From Vicinamibacterales bacterium (GTDB lineage Bacteria; Acidobacteriota; Vicinamibacteria; Vicinamibacterales; 2-12-FULL-66-21), in the NCBI GenBank assembly GCA_035699745.1, contig DASSPH010000061.1:39123-103122 (forward strand): a DNA stretch of 64,000 nucleotides, read 5' to 3'. A model generated the notes under the pieces. That model worked only from the letters and a program-made list of their open reading frames with translations. It made no database searches and was not told where the DNA came from. The first letter of the stretch is position 1. Every line of letters begins with the position of its first letter. The position numbers and the translations under genes are program-made. Positions 52,223-61,085 of the stretch are shown here, one piece after another.

Positions 52223-53959
52223 TCAGGTCCTCTTTTGCGCTCTATACACTTTGACATATTCGCGAGCCGAAACGTCCCAGGAGAAATCGCGCCGCATCCC
52301 GTTCTGCTGCAGAGTCCGCCAGCGCGACGGCTCGTTTCGATACACTTCCAGGGCCCGCTCGACGGCGGCGATCAGCGCCTCCCCCGTATAGTGCAAGAAC
52401 TTGAACCCGTTGGCGTCGCCCGCCGGCTGATCGGCGTCCACCACCGTGTCCTCCAGACCGCCCGTCCCGCGGACGATCGGCAGGGTGCCGTAGCGCAGGC
52501 TGTACATCTGGTTGAGGCCGCAGGGTTCATACCACGACGGCATCAGGAACAGGTCGGAGCCTGCCTCGATCAGGTGCGCCAGTTCCTCGTCGAAGCCGAT
52601 TTTCGCGGCAACCCGCTGCGGAAACCGCGCCGCCAGCTGCCGCCACAGGTCCTCGCACCAGCCGTCGCCGCTGCCCAGCATCACCCAGCTCGCATCCAGC
52701 GCCATCAGCCGATCGGCAGCCGCGGCGAACAGGTCGCACCCCTTCTGGTGGGTCAGCCGCGTGACGATCCCGATGAGCGGGCGGCGCATGGCGCCGGCGT
52801 CCGCCGTCAGGCCGGCGCGCTCCAGGAGGAGACGCTTGATCTCCGGCTTGCGGTCCAGCGTGGCGGCGTCGAAGTGCACCGGCAGGAAACGGTCGGTCGC
52901 CGGATTCCATGCCGCCGTATCGATGCCGTTGAGAATGCCGACCAGGTCGGCGGCCCGCGTGCGCAGGATGCCGTCGAAGCCGAACCCGTAGTCGGGGGTG
53001 AGGATCTCGCGGGCGTAGGTGGGGCTGACCGTGGTGATCACGTCGCTGAACACCACGCCCCCCTTGAGCGCGCTGGCGCGGCCGTAGAACTCGAGCACGC
53101 CGGGCGTGTAGAGATCGGCGCCGAGGCCGATCCAGGTCAGCTCCTTCGGATCGAACGCCCCCTGGAACGCGAGGTTGTGGATCGTGAGCACGGTTCGCAC
53201 GCCGCCGACGAACGGATCGTCGCGCAGCACCGTGCGGGCGTAGACGGGAGCCAGCGCCCCCTGCCAGTCGTGCGCGTGAATCGCCGAGTAGCGGCGGCTG
53301 CGCAGCCGGGCGTACTCGAGCGCGCCGCGCGACAGCACGGCGAAGCGGAACGCGTTGTCGCCGTATTCGCCGCTGCGATCCCCGTAGAGGCCGTCGCGGT
53401 CGTAGAGCGCCGGCGCGTCGATCAGCACCGCGGTGACGCCGTCCGAGACCGGCTGCTCGATGAAGCGCACGGGGTATTCGTGCATCCCGAACGGCACGTG
53501 CGCCGCTTCCCCGGCCGATCCGTCGGTCTCGGTGCCGCGGTACCTCGGCACCGCGATGGTCACGCGGTGCCCGAGCCGGGCCAGCGCCTGCGGCAGCGCC
53601 CCGGCGACGTCCGCCAGCCCGCCCGTCTTGGCGAACGGGCGCGCCTCCGACGTGATCATCAGAATGTCCAGCGCATCGTCCGCGCGCTCGGCAGGGCTCG
53701 CGTTGGCGCTCGCCGCGGCGGTCGCTGCGCGGGTCCGGGCGGCCGGACGCTTCGGCGCGGCGCCGGCGGGCTTCGCGGCCGTCGGCTGCTTGGCGGCTTT
53801 GGGTTCCTTTGCGGCTTTCGGTTCCTTTGCGGCTTTCGGTTCCTTTGCGGCTTTCGGTTCCTTTGCGGCTTTCGGTTCCTTGACGACCTTCGGCTCGGCG
53901 GCGGCCTTCGGCTCCTTGATGTCCTGCGGCTTCTTTGTATCCCTGGGCTTCTTGGCCAT
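52223..53959 (-). CDS. glgA: glycogen synthase (ADP-glucose type) with Lys/Ala/Pro-rich N-terminal tail
   Basis: 578 residues. The GT5 enzyme starts at about 97: ILMITSEARPFAKTGGLADV, then HAHDWQG, TIHNLAFQG, ITTVSPTYAREI, IGIVTRLTHQKGCDLF and MPSWYEPCGLNQMYSLRYGT. It elongates alpha-1,4-glucan from ADP-glucose. The first 95 residues are a basic tail of KEPKAA repeats encoded by nine or more 18-base units, unlike ordinary GlgA, and look like histone H1. The tail is in frame and its first ATG is the only start outside the enzyme. Confidence 0.95.
   Translation of the reverse strand: MAKKPRDTKKPQDIKEPKAAAEPKVVKEPKAAKEPKAAKEPKAAKEPKAAKEPKAAKQPTAAKPAGAAPKRPAARTRAATAAASANASPAERADDALDILMITSEARPFAKTGGLADVAGALPQALARLGHRVTIAVPRYRGTETDGSAGEAAHVPFGMHEYPVRFIEQPVSDGVTAVLIDAPALYDRDGLYGDRSGEYGDNAFRFAVLSRGALEYARLRSRRYSAIHAHDWQGALAPVYARTVLRDDPFVGGVRTVLTIHNLAFQGAFDPKELTWIGLGADLYTPGVLEFYGRASALKGGVVFSDVITTVSPTYAREILTPDYGFGFDGILRTRAADLVGILNGIDTAAWNPATDRFLPVHFDAATLDRKPEIKRLLLERAGLTADAGAMRRPLIGIVTRLTHQKGCDLFAAAADRLMALDASWVMLGSGDGWCEDLWRQLAARFPQRVAAKIGFDEELAHLIEAGSDLFLMPSWYEPCGLNQMYSLRYGTLPIVRGTGGLEDTVVDADQPAGDANGFKFLHYTGEALIAAVERALEVYRNEPSRWRTLQQNGMRRDFSWDVSAREYVKVYRAQKRT
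53793..53954 (-). repeat. 18-base tandem repeat in the glgA N-terminus
   Basis: Five near-identical units (plus strand GCGGCTTTCGGTTCCTTT, from 53793 to 53882) followed by about four decayed ones to 53954. The unit encodes KEPKAA. Confidence 0.92.
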
Positions 53960-53997
53960 TTCGATCCCTTTATGATGCCATGAGACGATTGAACGTC

Positions 53998-56364
53998 ATG
54001 AACAAATCCCGGCGGATCGCGATGGCGGCGGCCGTCGTGCTGCTCGCGGCCGCAGCCGCGTTCGCGGCGTGGCGGCTCCTGCCGCGATCCGTCCGCACGA
54101 GCTCGGGCGTGGATCTGGGCACGCTGCCCGGCACGGCGCGAGGCGGGCCGCTCAACCTCGTCGTCATCACCCTCGACACGACGCGCGCCGATCGCATGGG
54201 GGCGTACGGCAACACCGGCGTCGAGACCCCGGCGTTCGATCGGCTGGCGCGGGAGGGGGTGCTGTTCGAGCACGCGGTCTCCGTCGCGCCGCTGACGCTC
54301 CCGGTTCACTCGAGCCTGTTCACCGGCAAGTTTCCGCCGGAGCACGGCGTGCGCGACAACGGCGGCTTCTTCCTCGGCAACGAGCAGGTCACGCTGGCCG
54401 AGGTGCTGAAAGGGCGGGGCTACCGCACTGCCGGGTTCGTCGGCGCGTACGTGCTCGATTCGAAATGGGGCATCGGCCAGGGCTTCGACACCTATTACGA
54501 CAAGTTCGATCTCAGCGAGTCGCGCGGCGTGTCGCTCGGCGCGATCCAGCGCACCGCGAACGAGGTGGTCGATCAGGCGCTGCCCTGGCTGGACGCCAAC
54601 GCGCAGCAGCCGTTCTTCGCCTGGCTGCACCTCTACGACGCGCACTCCCCCTACCGTCCGCCCGAGCCCTTCGCGACCCGCTACAAGGGGCATCCGTACA
54701 ACGGCGAGATCGCGTTCGCCGATTCACAGGTCGCGCGCGTCCTGGCGAAGCTCGAGGCGCTCGGCGTCTACGACCGCACCGTGATCCTGGTGATGGGCGA
54801 TCACGGCGAGAGCCTCGGCGATCACGGCGAAGCGGCCCACGGCTTCTTCATCTACAACAGCGTCGTCAACGTGCCGTTCGTCGTCCGCGCGCCGTTCAGC
54901 ACGATGCACGGGCGCCGCGTCGCCGATCCGGTCCGCTCGGTGGACGTGATGCCGACCGCGCTCGACCTGCTCGGCGTCGCCGCGCCGGCGGGCATCTCAG
55001 GCGTCTCGCTGGCCCCGCTGCTCGCCGGCAGCCGGCGCGAACTGGGGCTGGACGCCTACTCGGAGGCGCTGTATCCGCTCCACCATTACGGCTGGAGCGA
55101 TCTGCGCGCGCTGCGGTCCGGGCGCTACAAGGTGATCGACGCGCCGCGGCCGGAGCTGTACGACCTCGAGCGCGATCCGCAGGAAGCAGCCAACCTGTTC
55201 GAGGCGCGGCGGCAGCTCGGCGACACGATGATCACGCAGCTGCGCGCCATGGAGGCGAAGTTCGCCAGAACCGAGGCGGCCCTGCCGGCGGCGGACGTCG
55301 ACCCCGAGGCGCGGCAGCGGCTCGCCGCGCTCGGCTACGTCGGCTCGTTCGTCGCGACGGCGTCCGATTCGCGCACCAACCGCGCCGATCCGAAAGACAA
55401 GATCGGCGTGTTCAACAAGCTCGGCCGCGCCACCGAGATGACGAAAGAGCCCGACGAAGAGGGACAGTCGCAGTTCCCCGAAGTGGTCGCGCTGCTCGAA
55501 GACATCCTGCGCACGGATCCGGAGGTGATCGACGCCTGGTTCATGCTCGGCACCCAGCACATGACCCACGGCCAGCCGGAGAAGGCGGTGCAGTATTTCA
55601 AGAAGACGCTGGCGCTCAAGCCGGATTACGACCTCGCCGTTCACAACCTGGCGCAGGCCTACCGTCGCATGGGCGACGATGCCGCGGCGCTGGCGGGATT
55701 CGAGCACTACCTGACGCTCGATCCCAACGACGCGTTCGTCCATTACCAGATGGGAGAAATCTGGATGGACCGCGGCGACACGGCGAAGGCCGAGGGACTG
55801 TTCCGCAAGGCGCTGGAGCTGGATCCGCAGGTCGCCGCGGCGAAGAACGCCCTCGGCGTGATGGCGCTGCAGCGCGGCGACGCCGCCGGCGCCGAGCGGC
55901 TGATCCGCGAAGCGATCGCCACCAAGCCCAACGTCCGGCTCGGCCACTTCAATCTCGCGCTGATCGCCGAGCAGCGCGGCGACCTGCGCACCGCGGAACG
56001 CGAGTACCTCGAGGAGCTGAAGGCGCATCCCGAAGCCTACAAGGCGGCGTTCAACATGTCCCGCCTCTACGAGAAGGTCGGCGATCGTGAGGGGCAGATC
56101 GCCGCGCTGAAGCAGTCGATCGTCAGCAACCCGCAGTTCGCGGAAGGACACATCTTCCTGGCCAAAGCCTACCTCGACGCCGGCCGCAACTTCGACGAAG
56201 CGATCCAGCTGGCGCGCAAAGGAGCCGGGCTGCACCCCTCACCGGAAATCGCCCCGCTCGCGCACTACGTCCTCGCCGACATCTACAGCCGGCAAGGACG
56301 CCCGGCCGAAAGCGCGCGCGAAGCCGCACGCGGCCGCGCGCTCGAACAGCGGCCGAATCGCTAA
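53998..56364 (+). CDS. sulfatase-like hydrolase with C-terminal TPR domain
   Basis: 788 residues from ATG 53998; ATG 53980 is also possible. One N-terminal signal anchor (about 8-27). Alkaline-phosphatase-superfamily domain about 52-430: LVVITLDTTRADRMGAYG (metal Asp60), VAPLTLPVHSSLFTG in place of the sulfatase signature, MGDHGESLGDHGEAAHG (metal ligands). The TPR region runs from about 470 to 780 with at least seven repeats. The formylglycine motif C/S-x-P-x-R is not present; Thr100 occupies the nucleophile position, as in phosphoethanolamine or glycerol-phosphate transferases. It faces the periplasm. The substrate is unknown. Confidence 0.88.
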   Translation: MNKSRRIAMAAAVVLLAAAAAFAAWRLLPRSVRTSSGVDLGTLPGTARGGPLNLVVITLDTTRADRMGAYGNTGVETPAFDRLAREGVLFEHAVSVAPLTLPVHSSLFTGKFPPEHGVRDNGGFFLGNEQVTLAEVLKGRGYRTAGFVGAYVLDSKWGIGQGFDTYYDKFDLSESRGVSLGAIQRTANEVVDQALPWLDANAQQPFFAWLHLYDAHSPYRPPEPFATRYKGHPYNGEIAFADSQVARVLAKLEALGVYDRTVILVMGDHGESLGDHGEAAHGFFIYNSVVNVPFVVRAPFSTMHGRRVADPVRSVDVMPTALDLLGVAAPAGISGVSLAPLLAGSRRELGLDAYSEALYPLHHYGWSDLRALRSGRYKVIDAPRPELYDLERDPQEAANLFEARRQLGDTMITQLRAMEAKFARTEAALPAADVDPEARQRLAALGYVGSFVATASDSRTNRADPKDKIGVFNKLGRATEMTKEPDEEGQSQFPEVVALLEDILRTDPEVIDAWFMLGTQHMTHGQPEKAVQYFKKTLALKPDYDLAVHNLAQAYRRMGDDAAALAGFEHYLTLDPNDAFVHYQMGEIWMDRGDTAKAEGLFRKALELDPQVAAAKNALGVMALQRGDAAGAERLIREAIATKPNVRLGHFNLALIAEQRGDLRTAEREYLEELKAHPEAYKAAFNMSRLYEKVGDREGQIAALKQSIVSNPQFAEGHIFLAKAYLDAGRNFDEAIQLARKGAGLHPSPEIAPLAHYVLADIYSRQGRPAESAREAARGRALEQRPNR

Positions 56365-56790
56365 TCCCTGATCGCTGATCCTGAATCACGAATCCCGAAT
56401 CGCGGATCCTTAATCCTGAATCGGAATCCTGAATCGGAATCCTGAATCCGAGTCCTGAATCGGAATCCTGAATCCGAGTCCTGAATCGGAATCCCGAATC
56501 TGAATCCTGAATCCGAGTCCTGAATCGGAATCCCGAATCTGAATCCTGAATCTGAGTCCTGAATCTGAGTCCTGAATCTGAGTCCTGAATCTGAGTCCTG
56601 AATCTGAGTCCTGAATCGGAATCCCGAATCGGAATCCTGAATCGGAATCCTGAATCCGAGTCCTGAATCTGAGTCCTGAATCGGAGTCCTGAATCGGAGT
56701 CCTGAATCGGAGTCCTGAATCGGAGTCCTGAATCGGAGTCCTGAATCGGAGTCCTGAATCTGAGTCCTGAATCTGAATCGCTGACCAGGC
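56365..56790. repeat. long 7/6-base array (GAATCCT/GAATCG)
   Basis: From the sulfatase stop on: TAATCCC, TGATCGC, TGATCCT, GAATCAC, GAATCCC, GAATCGC, then about 30 copies of a 13-base double unit (CCTGAATCGGAAT / CCTGAATCTGAGT). The first 50 bases are the inverse complement of 56845-56912. Confidence 0.92.
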
Positions 56791-56798
56791 TGAAAGAA

Positions 56799-56827
56799 AA
56801 GGCCCGGCACTGAAAGTGCCGGGCCTT
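56799..56827 (-). terminator. Rho-independent terminator of the TonB-dependent receptor gene
   Basis: A perfect 12-bp stem (AAGGCCCGGCAC / GTGCCGGGCCTT) with a 5-base loop. On the minus strand it is followed by TTTTCTTTC, so it would stop transcripts coming from the receptor gene that ends at 56915. Confidence 0.85.
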
Positions 56828-56844
56828 CGACGAACGATGCGGGA

Positions 56845-56912
56845 TTCGTGATCCGGGATTCGGGATTCGGGATTCGGGATTCGCGATTCCGGATCAGCGA
56901 TCAGGGATTAGC
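56845..56912. repeat. heptamer array (GGGATTC), inverted partner of 56365 array
   Basis: GGGATTC, GTGATCC, GGGATTC x4, GCGATTC, CGGATCA, GCGATCA, GGGATTA, GCGATTA with exact period 7. The complement of its last 30 bases matches the start of the 56365 array. Confidence 0.92.
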
Positions 56913-56914
56913 GA

Positions 56915-59638
56915 TTAGAAGCTCCAGCGTCCTCCGAACGTGATCTGTCGTGCCCCCTGGATCCCGGTCGGAGACTGGTACGCGATGCCGCCCGACGTCG
57001 GGTACGTGGCCTGACGCACGGTGACGGCGTTGTCGTTGAACAGGTTCACCATATCGGCGTAGACGCCGAAGCGGTGCCCCTGCAGGTTGAACACCTTCTC
57101 CGTCCGCAGGTCGACTTGATGGACGAAGTCGTTGCGTCCGCTCGATCCGCGCGGCTGGAGGAAGATCGTCCGCCGCGCCGAGCCGCCGGTCGGCAGCTGC
57201 GAGTTGGTGTAGACGAAGGACGCCGTGTACGGCCGGCCGCTGAGGCCGGTGTAGTTGCCGCCCACCATGATGTCCACCTTCGGAACGTTGTAGGTGAAGT
57301 AGGCCTTGATCTCGTGCCGCCGCGAGTTGGTCAGCTCGCCGTAGGCGTTGATCAAGTTGTTCGGCGACGTCCAGGGCGATCCGCCCAGGTAGGCGCCGAA
57401 GCCGGAGTTGTCCACGTTCCCTTCCGCCTTCGAGAGCACGTAGGAGAACTGGTAGCCCACCCGGCCGCGGAGCGAATTCGACAGCACCAGCATCAGCCCG
57501 CGATACTTGCGCTGGGGATCCGCGGTCGCGACCACCGATCCGTCGGCGCCGAGATACTGGAAGCCCTCGGTGTTCTGCACCCGGAACGTGCTGTTCGACG
57601 CGCTCTGGTTGGTCCACGCGTAGGCCGTGAACGGCTGGTTGGTCAGCGAGTTGTTCAGCGTCCGCGGCGACCATCGGGCGCCGGCGATGACGTTGTTGAT
57701 GAAGTTGCCGCCCCAGCGCCAGATGCCCGTGGCGGTGAAGCGCATCCCCCGCATCAGCTGCTGCTCGAACGAGACGTTGAACTCGTCCGTCCGCGGATGC
57801 TTGATGTCGTCGCTGATCCCGTACACCTGCGCCGGGATGATGACTTCCGGCGGACCGATCGGGTTGAAGTTGTCGTCGACCGGCGTGTGGGTGTAGTCCT
57901 GGATCCCGGGCGTCGCCGCGGTGTAGAACGCGCTTGCCGCCCCCTCGTAGTAGCGGCCCCAGAACGCCTTCAGCACCGACGTCGAGCTCTCCGTCAGATT
58001 GACCGCCGCGCCGACGCGCGGGCCCCACGCCGTCTTCGGCGTGTAGACCGTGCGATCGAGGACCGGGCTGAAGCCGCGGATGTGGTCCATCCGCAGCCCC
58101 AGGTTCAGCGTCGCCCGTCCGGCGCTCCACTGATCCTGGACGTACGCCGAGGTCCGGCGGTTGTCCCCCTGCACGTCGTAGCCGTAGCTGACGCGATAGT
58201 AGGGGACGCCGTAGTAGGCGTAGTTGTAGAAGCCCGCCGGGCCGTACGGCTGATACCGGCTGCGCACGCCGCTGCGCTCGATCTCGGCGCCGAACTTGAA
58301 CGAATGGCTGCCGAACTTCTGCGCGTACTTCGTCAGCGAGGCCTGCAGCTGGTTGCGGTCGCGGTCCGCATAGTACTGGCCGCCGCCGCCGCCGCTGTAG
58401 GTGTTGGTGCCGCCGTCATAGGTGAACGGCGACGGATCCACCGGATCCAGGTAGTAATACCCGCTGTAGCCGGTGAACTTCGCCTCGAACAGCGCGCTGG
58501 TGCCGAACGAGCGGCGCCACTGCGCGTTCCACACCCACTCGGGCGCGTCCTCTTCGACCGTCTGCCGGTCGGTCGCCTGCGACGACGGCCAGTAGCCGAC
58601 GCGGCCGGTGAGGTTGTACTGGTCGTACTGCGTGCCGAAGATCAGCGTGTCGCGCGACGTCGGCTGCAGCGTGAACTTCAGGTTGATGCGCGGGCTGATG
58701 TCCTGCGAGTTGGCCACCGGACCGACGGGATCGCTCAGCGCCGAGTAGCGCTGCACGCTCGCGAAGAAGAACGCCTTGTTCCGCGCGATCGGACCGCCCA
58801 TCTGCACCGTGTAGTCCTTCAGCTTCTTCAGCACCGCCGCGTTGCCCAGGTTGGCGTTCTGTTCGAGCTGCTTCGCGCTGATGTTCTTCGACGCCAGATC
58901 CTTGTCGGTGTAGCGCATCGAGAACAGACCGGAGAACATGTTGCCGCCCGACTTGGTCACCGTGTTGATGATCGCGCCGGTGAACCCGCCGTACTCCGCC
59001 GGCGCGCCGAGGCCGCCGATCTGGATCTCTTCGATCAGGTTCTGGTTGAAGAACGTCCAGGCGGAGCCGCCTTCCGGATCGCGCGTGTCGACGCCGTCGA
59101 GCAGCAGCGCGTTGCCGTAGCTGCCCTGGCCGCCGTACGCCGACGAGCTGTTGACGCCGGGCGCCGCATTCAGCAGGCCGGTCGCGGTCGACGAATAGAG
59201 CGGCGTCATCTGCAGCATGTTCTGCGACACCGACGTGTCGGTGGCCGCGCTCTTCACGTCGACGACCGGCGAACCGCCGACGACGTTGACCGTCTCGGCG
59301 AGCGCCGCCATCTTCATCGTGAAATCGACCACCGCCGTCTTGCCGAGGCCGACGCTGACTTCGCGCGTCTGCGCCGCGAACGTGGTCCCCAGTTCGATCT
59401 TCAGGATGTAGGTGCCGGGCTGCACGCCGATGAAGCGGTACATCCCTCGCTCGTCGGTCTGGACCGTTTGGTCGCCGCGCGGGCCGGTGAGGGTCGCGGT
59501 CACGCCGGGCAGCACCGCGCCCTGCTCGTCGGTGACGGTGCCCTCGACGGTGCTGACCGAGGTCTGCGCCGCGGCGGCGGTCGACATCAGGACCGCGGCC
59601 AGCAGCAGCGCCATGAGCCGTGTAATGTGTGTCCTCAT
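56915..59638 (-). CDS. TonB-dependent receptor-like outer membrane protein with carboxypeptidase-regulatory domain (Oar type)
   Basis: 907 residues. Signal peptide to about 24 (ALLLAAVLMSTAAAAQ). A carboxypeptidase-regulatory-like beta domain at 29-108 (VEGTVTDEQGAVLPGVTATL ... GMYRFIGVQPGTYIL). A plug domain with LLLDGVDTRDPEGG and INTVTKSGGN (to about 240), then a long beta-barrel ending in ...GGRWSF with terminal Phe as the BAM signal. This Oar-like class is abundant in Acidobacteria and takes up large ligands or acts in adhesion. No TonB box is certain. It is preceded by a small membrane-protein gene in the same operon. Confidence 0.93.
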   Translation of the reverse strand: MRTHITRLMALLLAAVLMSTAAAAQTSVSTVEGTVTDEQGAVLPGVTATLTGPRGDQTVQTDERGMYRFIGVQPGTYILKIELGTTFAAQTREVSVGLGKTAVVDFTMKMAALAETVNVVGGSPVVDVKSAATDTSVSQNMLQMTPLYSSTATGLLNAAPGVNSSSAYGGQGSYGNALLLDGVDTRDPEGGSAWTFFNQNLIEEIQIGGLGAPAEYGGFTGAIINTVTKSGGNMFSGLFSMRYTDKDLASKNISAKQLEQNANLGNAAVLKKLKDYTVQMGGPIARNKAFFFASVQRYSALSDPVGPVANSQDISPRINLKFTLQPTSRDTLIFGTQYDQYNLTGRVGYWPSSQATDRQTVEEDAPEWVWNAQWRRSFGTSALFEAKFTGYSGYYYLDPVDPSPFTYDGGTNTYSGGGGGQYYADRDRNQLQASLTKYAQKFGSHSFKFGAEIERSGVRSRYQPYGPAGFYNYAYYGVPYYRVSYGYDVQGDNRRTSAYVQDQWSAGRATLNLGLRMDHIRGFSPVLDRTVYTPKTAWGPRVGAAVNLTESSTSVLKAFWGRYYEGAASAFYTAATPGIQDYTHTPVDDNFNPIGPPEVIIPAQVYGISDDIKHPRTDEFNVSFEQQLMRGMRFTATGIWRWGGNFINNVIAGARWSPRTLNNSLTNQPFTAYAWTNQSASNSTFRVQNTEGFQYLGADGSVVATADPQRKYRGLMLVLSNSLRGRVGYQFSYVLSKAEGNVDNSGFGAYLGGSPWTSPNNLINAYGELTNSRRHEIKAYFTYNVPKVDIMVGGNYTGLSGRPYTASFVYTNSQLPTGGSARRTIFLQPRGSSGRNDFVHQVDLRTEKVFNLQGHRFGVYADMVNLFNDNAVTVRQATYPTSGGIAYQSPTGIQGARQITFGGRWSF

Positions 59639-59645
59639 AGGCCTC

Positions 59646-59999
59646 TCACTGCTTCGCGGGTGACGTGATGCGATCGTTCTTGGCGGAATACAGCGCGTAG
59701 CCGACGCCGATCACCATCACCGCCAGGGCCACCGCTCCCCCTTTGGTCCTGAAGAACGAGGGGGAATCCTTGCCGGCCGCGTCCTGAGCGGCGCGGCGTG
59801 CGGGGGCGAGCCGGGTGCTCGCCGCGGCGCGGGCGGCGCTGTCCTTCAACGACACGTGGCTGGTCTTCGCCGCGGGCGCCGCCGGCGTCCGCGGCGCCGC
59901 TTCGCTTGCGCCGACGGGCAGCGGGATCAGCGCGAGGGCGAGGGCGAGCATCACGGCCCGGCCTTGCCACCCGCGCCAGCGAGTTAACCTCAGTGTCAC
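59646..59999 (-). CDS. small secreted/membrane protein paired with the receptor
   Basis: 117 residues from GTG 59999, behind an excellent GGAGAG ribosome site; the frame is open further upstream without support. Signal peptide (AVMLALALALIPLPVGASEA, about 16-35), an Ala/Lys/Arg-rich disordered middle, and a C-terminal transmembrane helix (GGAVALAVMVIGVGYALYSA, about 87-106). It ends seven bases before the receptor ATG, so they are co-transcribed. I know no family; it may be an inner-membrane or periplasmic partner of the receptor. Confidence 0.75.
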   Translation of the reverse strand: MTLRLTRWRGWQGRAVMLALALALIPLPVGASEAAPRTPAAPAAKTSHVSLKDSAARAAASTRLAPARRAAQDAAGKDSPSFFRTKGGAVALAVMVIGVGYALYSAKNDRITSPAKQ

Positions 60000-60224
60000 G
60001 GTTCTCTCCTTCCGTCCATGCAGGGGTTTGATCGACAGGCGTGCGCCCGCCGGGGAACGGGCCGTGGAATGCATACGGCTCTCCCGCGCGGAGTATACCG
60101 GAATCCGCGGCTTTTGCCGTGGTTTTTCAATGATTTGGCCCCACGTCTCGTCCCCGAATCCATCGCGCCGGTTATCCCGCTCCGGATTGTTGGATTGACG
60201 TCCGGCGCCGCACGTTGTCTTAGA

Positions 60225-61085
60225 ATGCCGATGGTGAACAAGCCGGAGAGGCCGCAGCGATCGGAGACCCGCGAAATCGTGGAACTGCGGCAGCTGCGCG
60301 AGGAGCAACCCGACCTCGCGCAGGCCATCGACCTGCAGATCGAACTGCTGCAGCTGCAGCGCCGCGTGCAGTCACGCGTCCCGCTGCCGCCGATGAACCT
60401 CGATGCGGCGCACCTCGAAAAGGTCCTCGGCGCCGGCAAGCCGATCCTCACCTTCGAGCAGATCCCGATCGACTGGAGCGATCTGCGGTTCCTGGTGCGA
60501 TCGACCGCGGACGCGATGCGGAATCATGACGCGATCGAGAGCGAGGACTACCGGCGGGTCGAGGCGCTGACCCGCGACGCGGCGCGGCTGCCGCCGGCGA
60601 TTCGCGAATGGTTCGAAGCGGCCCGCGCTGTTCCCGCCGGCGGCCGCGACGTCGGCCCCGAGATCGCCGGACTCGAACCGCTGCTGCTGCAGGCGATGCG
60701 CCCGTTCCTGTCGCGCTGCGCCGACGCGGTGATGGCGCGCTCCCTGTTCCAGGGCTGGCCGCACGGCAACTGTCCGCTGTGCGGCGGCGAGCCGGACTTC
60801 TCGTACTTCACGCCCGCGGCGGACCGCCTGCTGATCTGCTCGCGGTGCACCTCGCGCTGGCGCTTCCACCCGCTCGCCTGCCCGTTCTGCCTGAACGCGG
60901 ACCGCACGCGGATCACGTCGTTCGCCACCCGCGACGGACGCTATCGCCTGAACGGCTGCGACGTGTGCAGCCGCTACATCAAGTCGTTCGACGGCCGCCA
61001 CACGAGCCGGCAGGTGATGCCGGCGGTGGATGCGATCGCCACACTGCCGCTGGATGCGGCCGCCGTGCAGAAAGGGTACCGGTAG
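60225..61085 (+). CDS. formate dehydrogenase accessory protein FdhE-like
   Basis: 286 residues from ATG 60225 (upstream frame has no homology). Four cysteine pairs typical of FdhE, in order: CPLCGGEPDF (about 185), CSRCTSRWRF, CPFCLNADRT and CDVCSRYIKSF (about 247). FdhE binds the formate dehydrogenase catalytic subunit and iron or zinc for assembly. No formate dehydrogenase gene lies in the window, so the target enzyme is elsewhere or a different molybdoenzyme. A TTGACG lies 24 bases before the start, but the spacing to TAGAAT is too long for a firm promoter. Confidence 0.88.
   Translation: MPMVNKPERPQRSETREIVELRQLREEQPDLAQAIDLQIELLQLQRRVQSRVPLPPMNLDAAHLEKVLGAGKPILTFEQIPIDWSDLRFLVRSTADAMRNHDAIESEDYRRVEALTRDAARLPPAIREWFEAARAVPAGGRDVGPEIAGLEPLLLQAMRPFLSRCADAVMARSLFQGWPHGNCPLCGGEPDFSYFTPAADRLLICSRCTSRWRFHPLACPFCLNADRTRITSFATRDGRYRLNGCDVCSRYIKSFDGRHTSRQVMPAVDAIATLPLDAAAVQKGYR

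Noticed and set aside
56404..56780. Possible CRISPR array
   Set aside because: Unit is 13 bases with no spacers and no cas genes nearby. The 45-base repeats at 32250-32455 were rejected as CRISPR for the same reasons.
56361..56810. 149-codon minus-strand frame with a perfect 13-residue repeat
   Set aside because: It is the translation of the 13-base array (13 x 3 = 39), has no ribosome site and no use beyond the repeat.
59797..60224. N-terminal extension of fdhE from 60018, and a plus-strand frame at 59815
   Set aside because: Neither shows FdhE homology or a ribosome site, and both overlap the leader of the small receptor-partner gene on the other strand.
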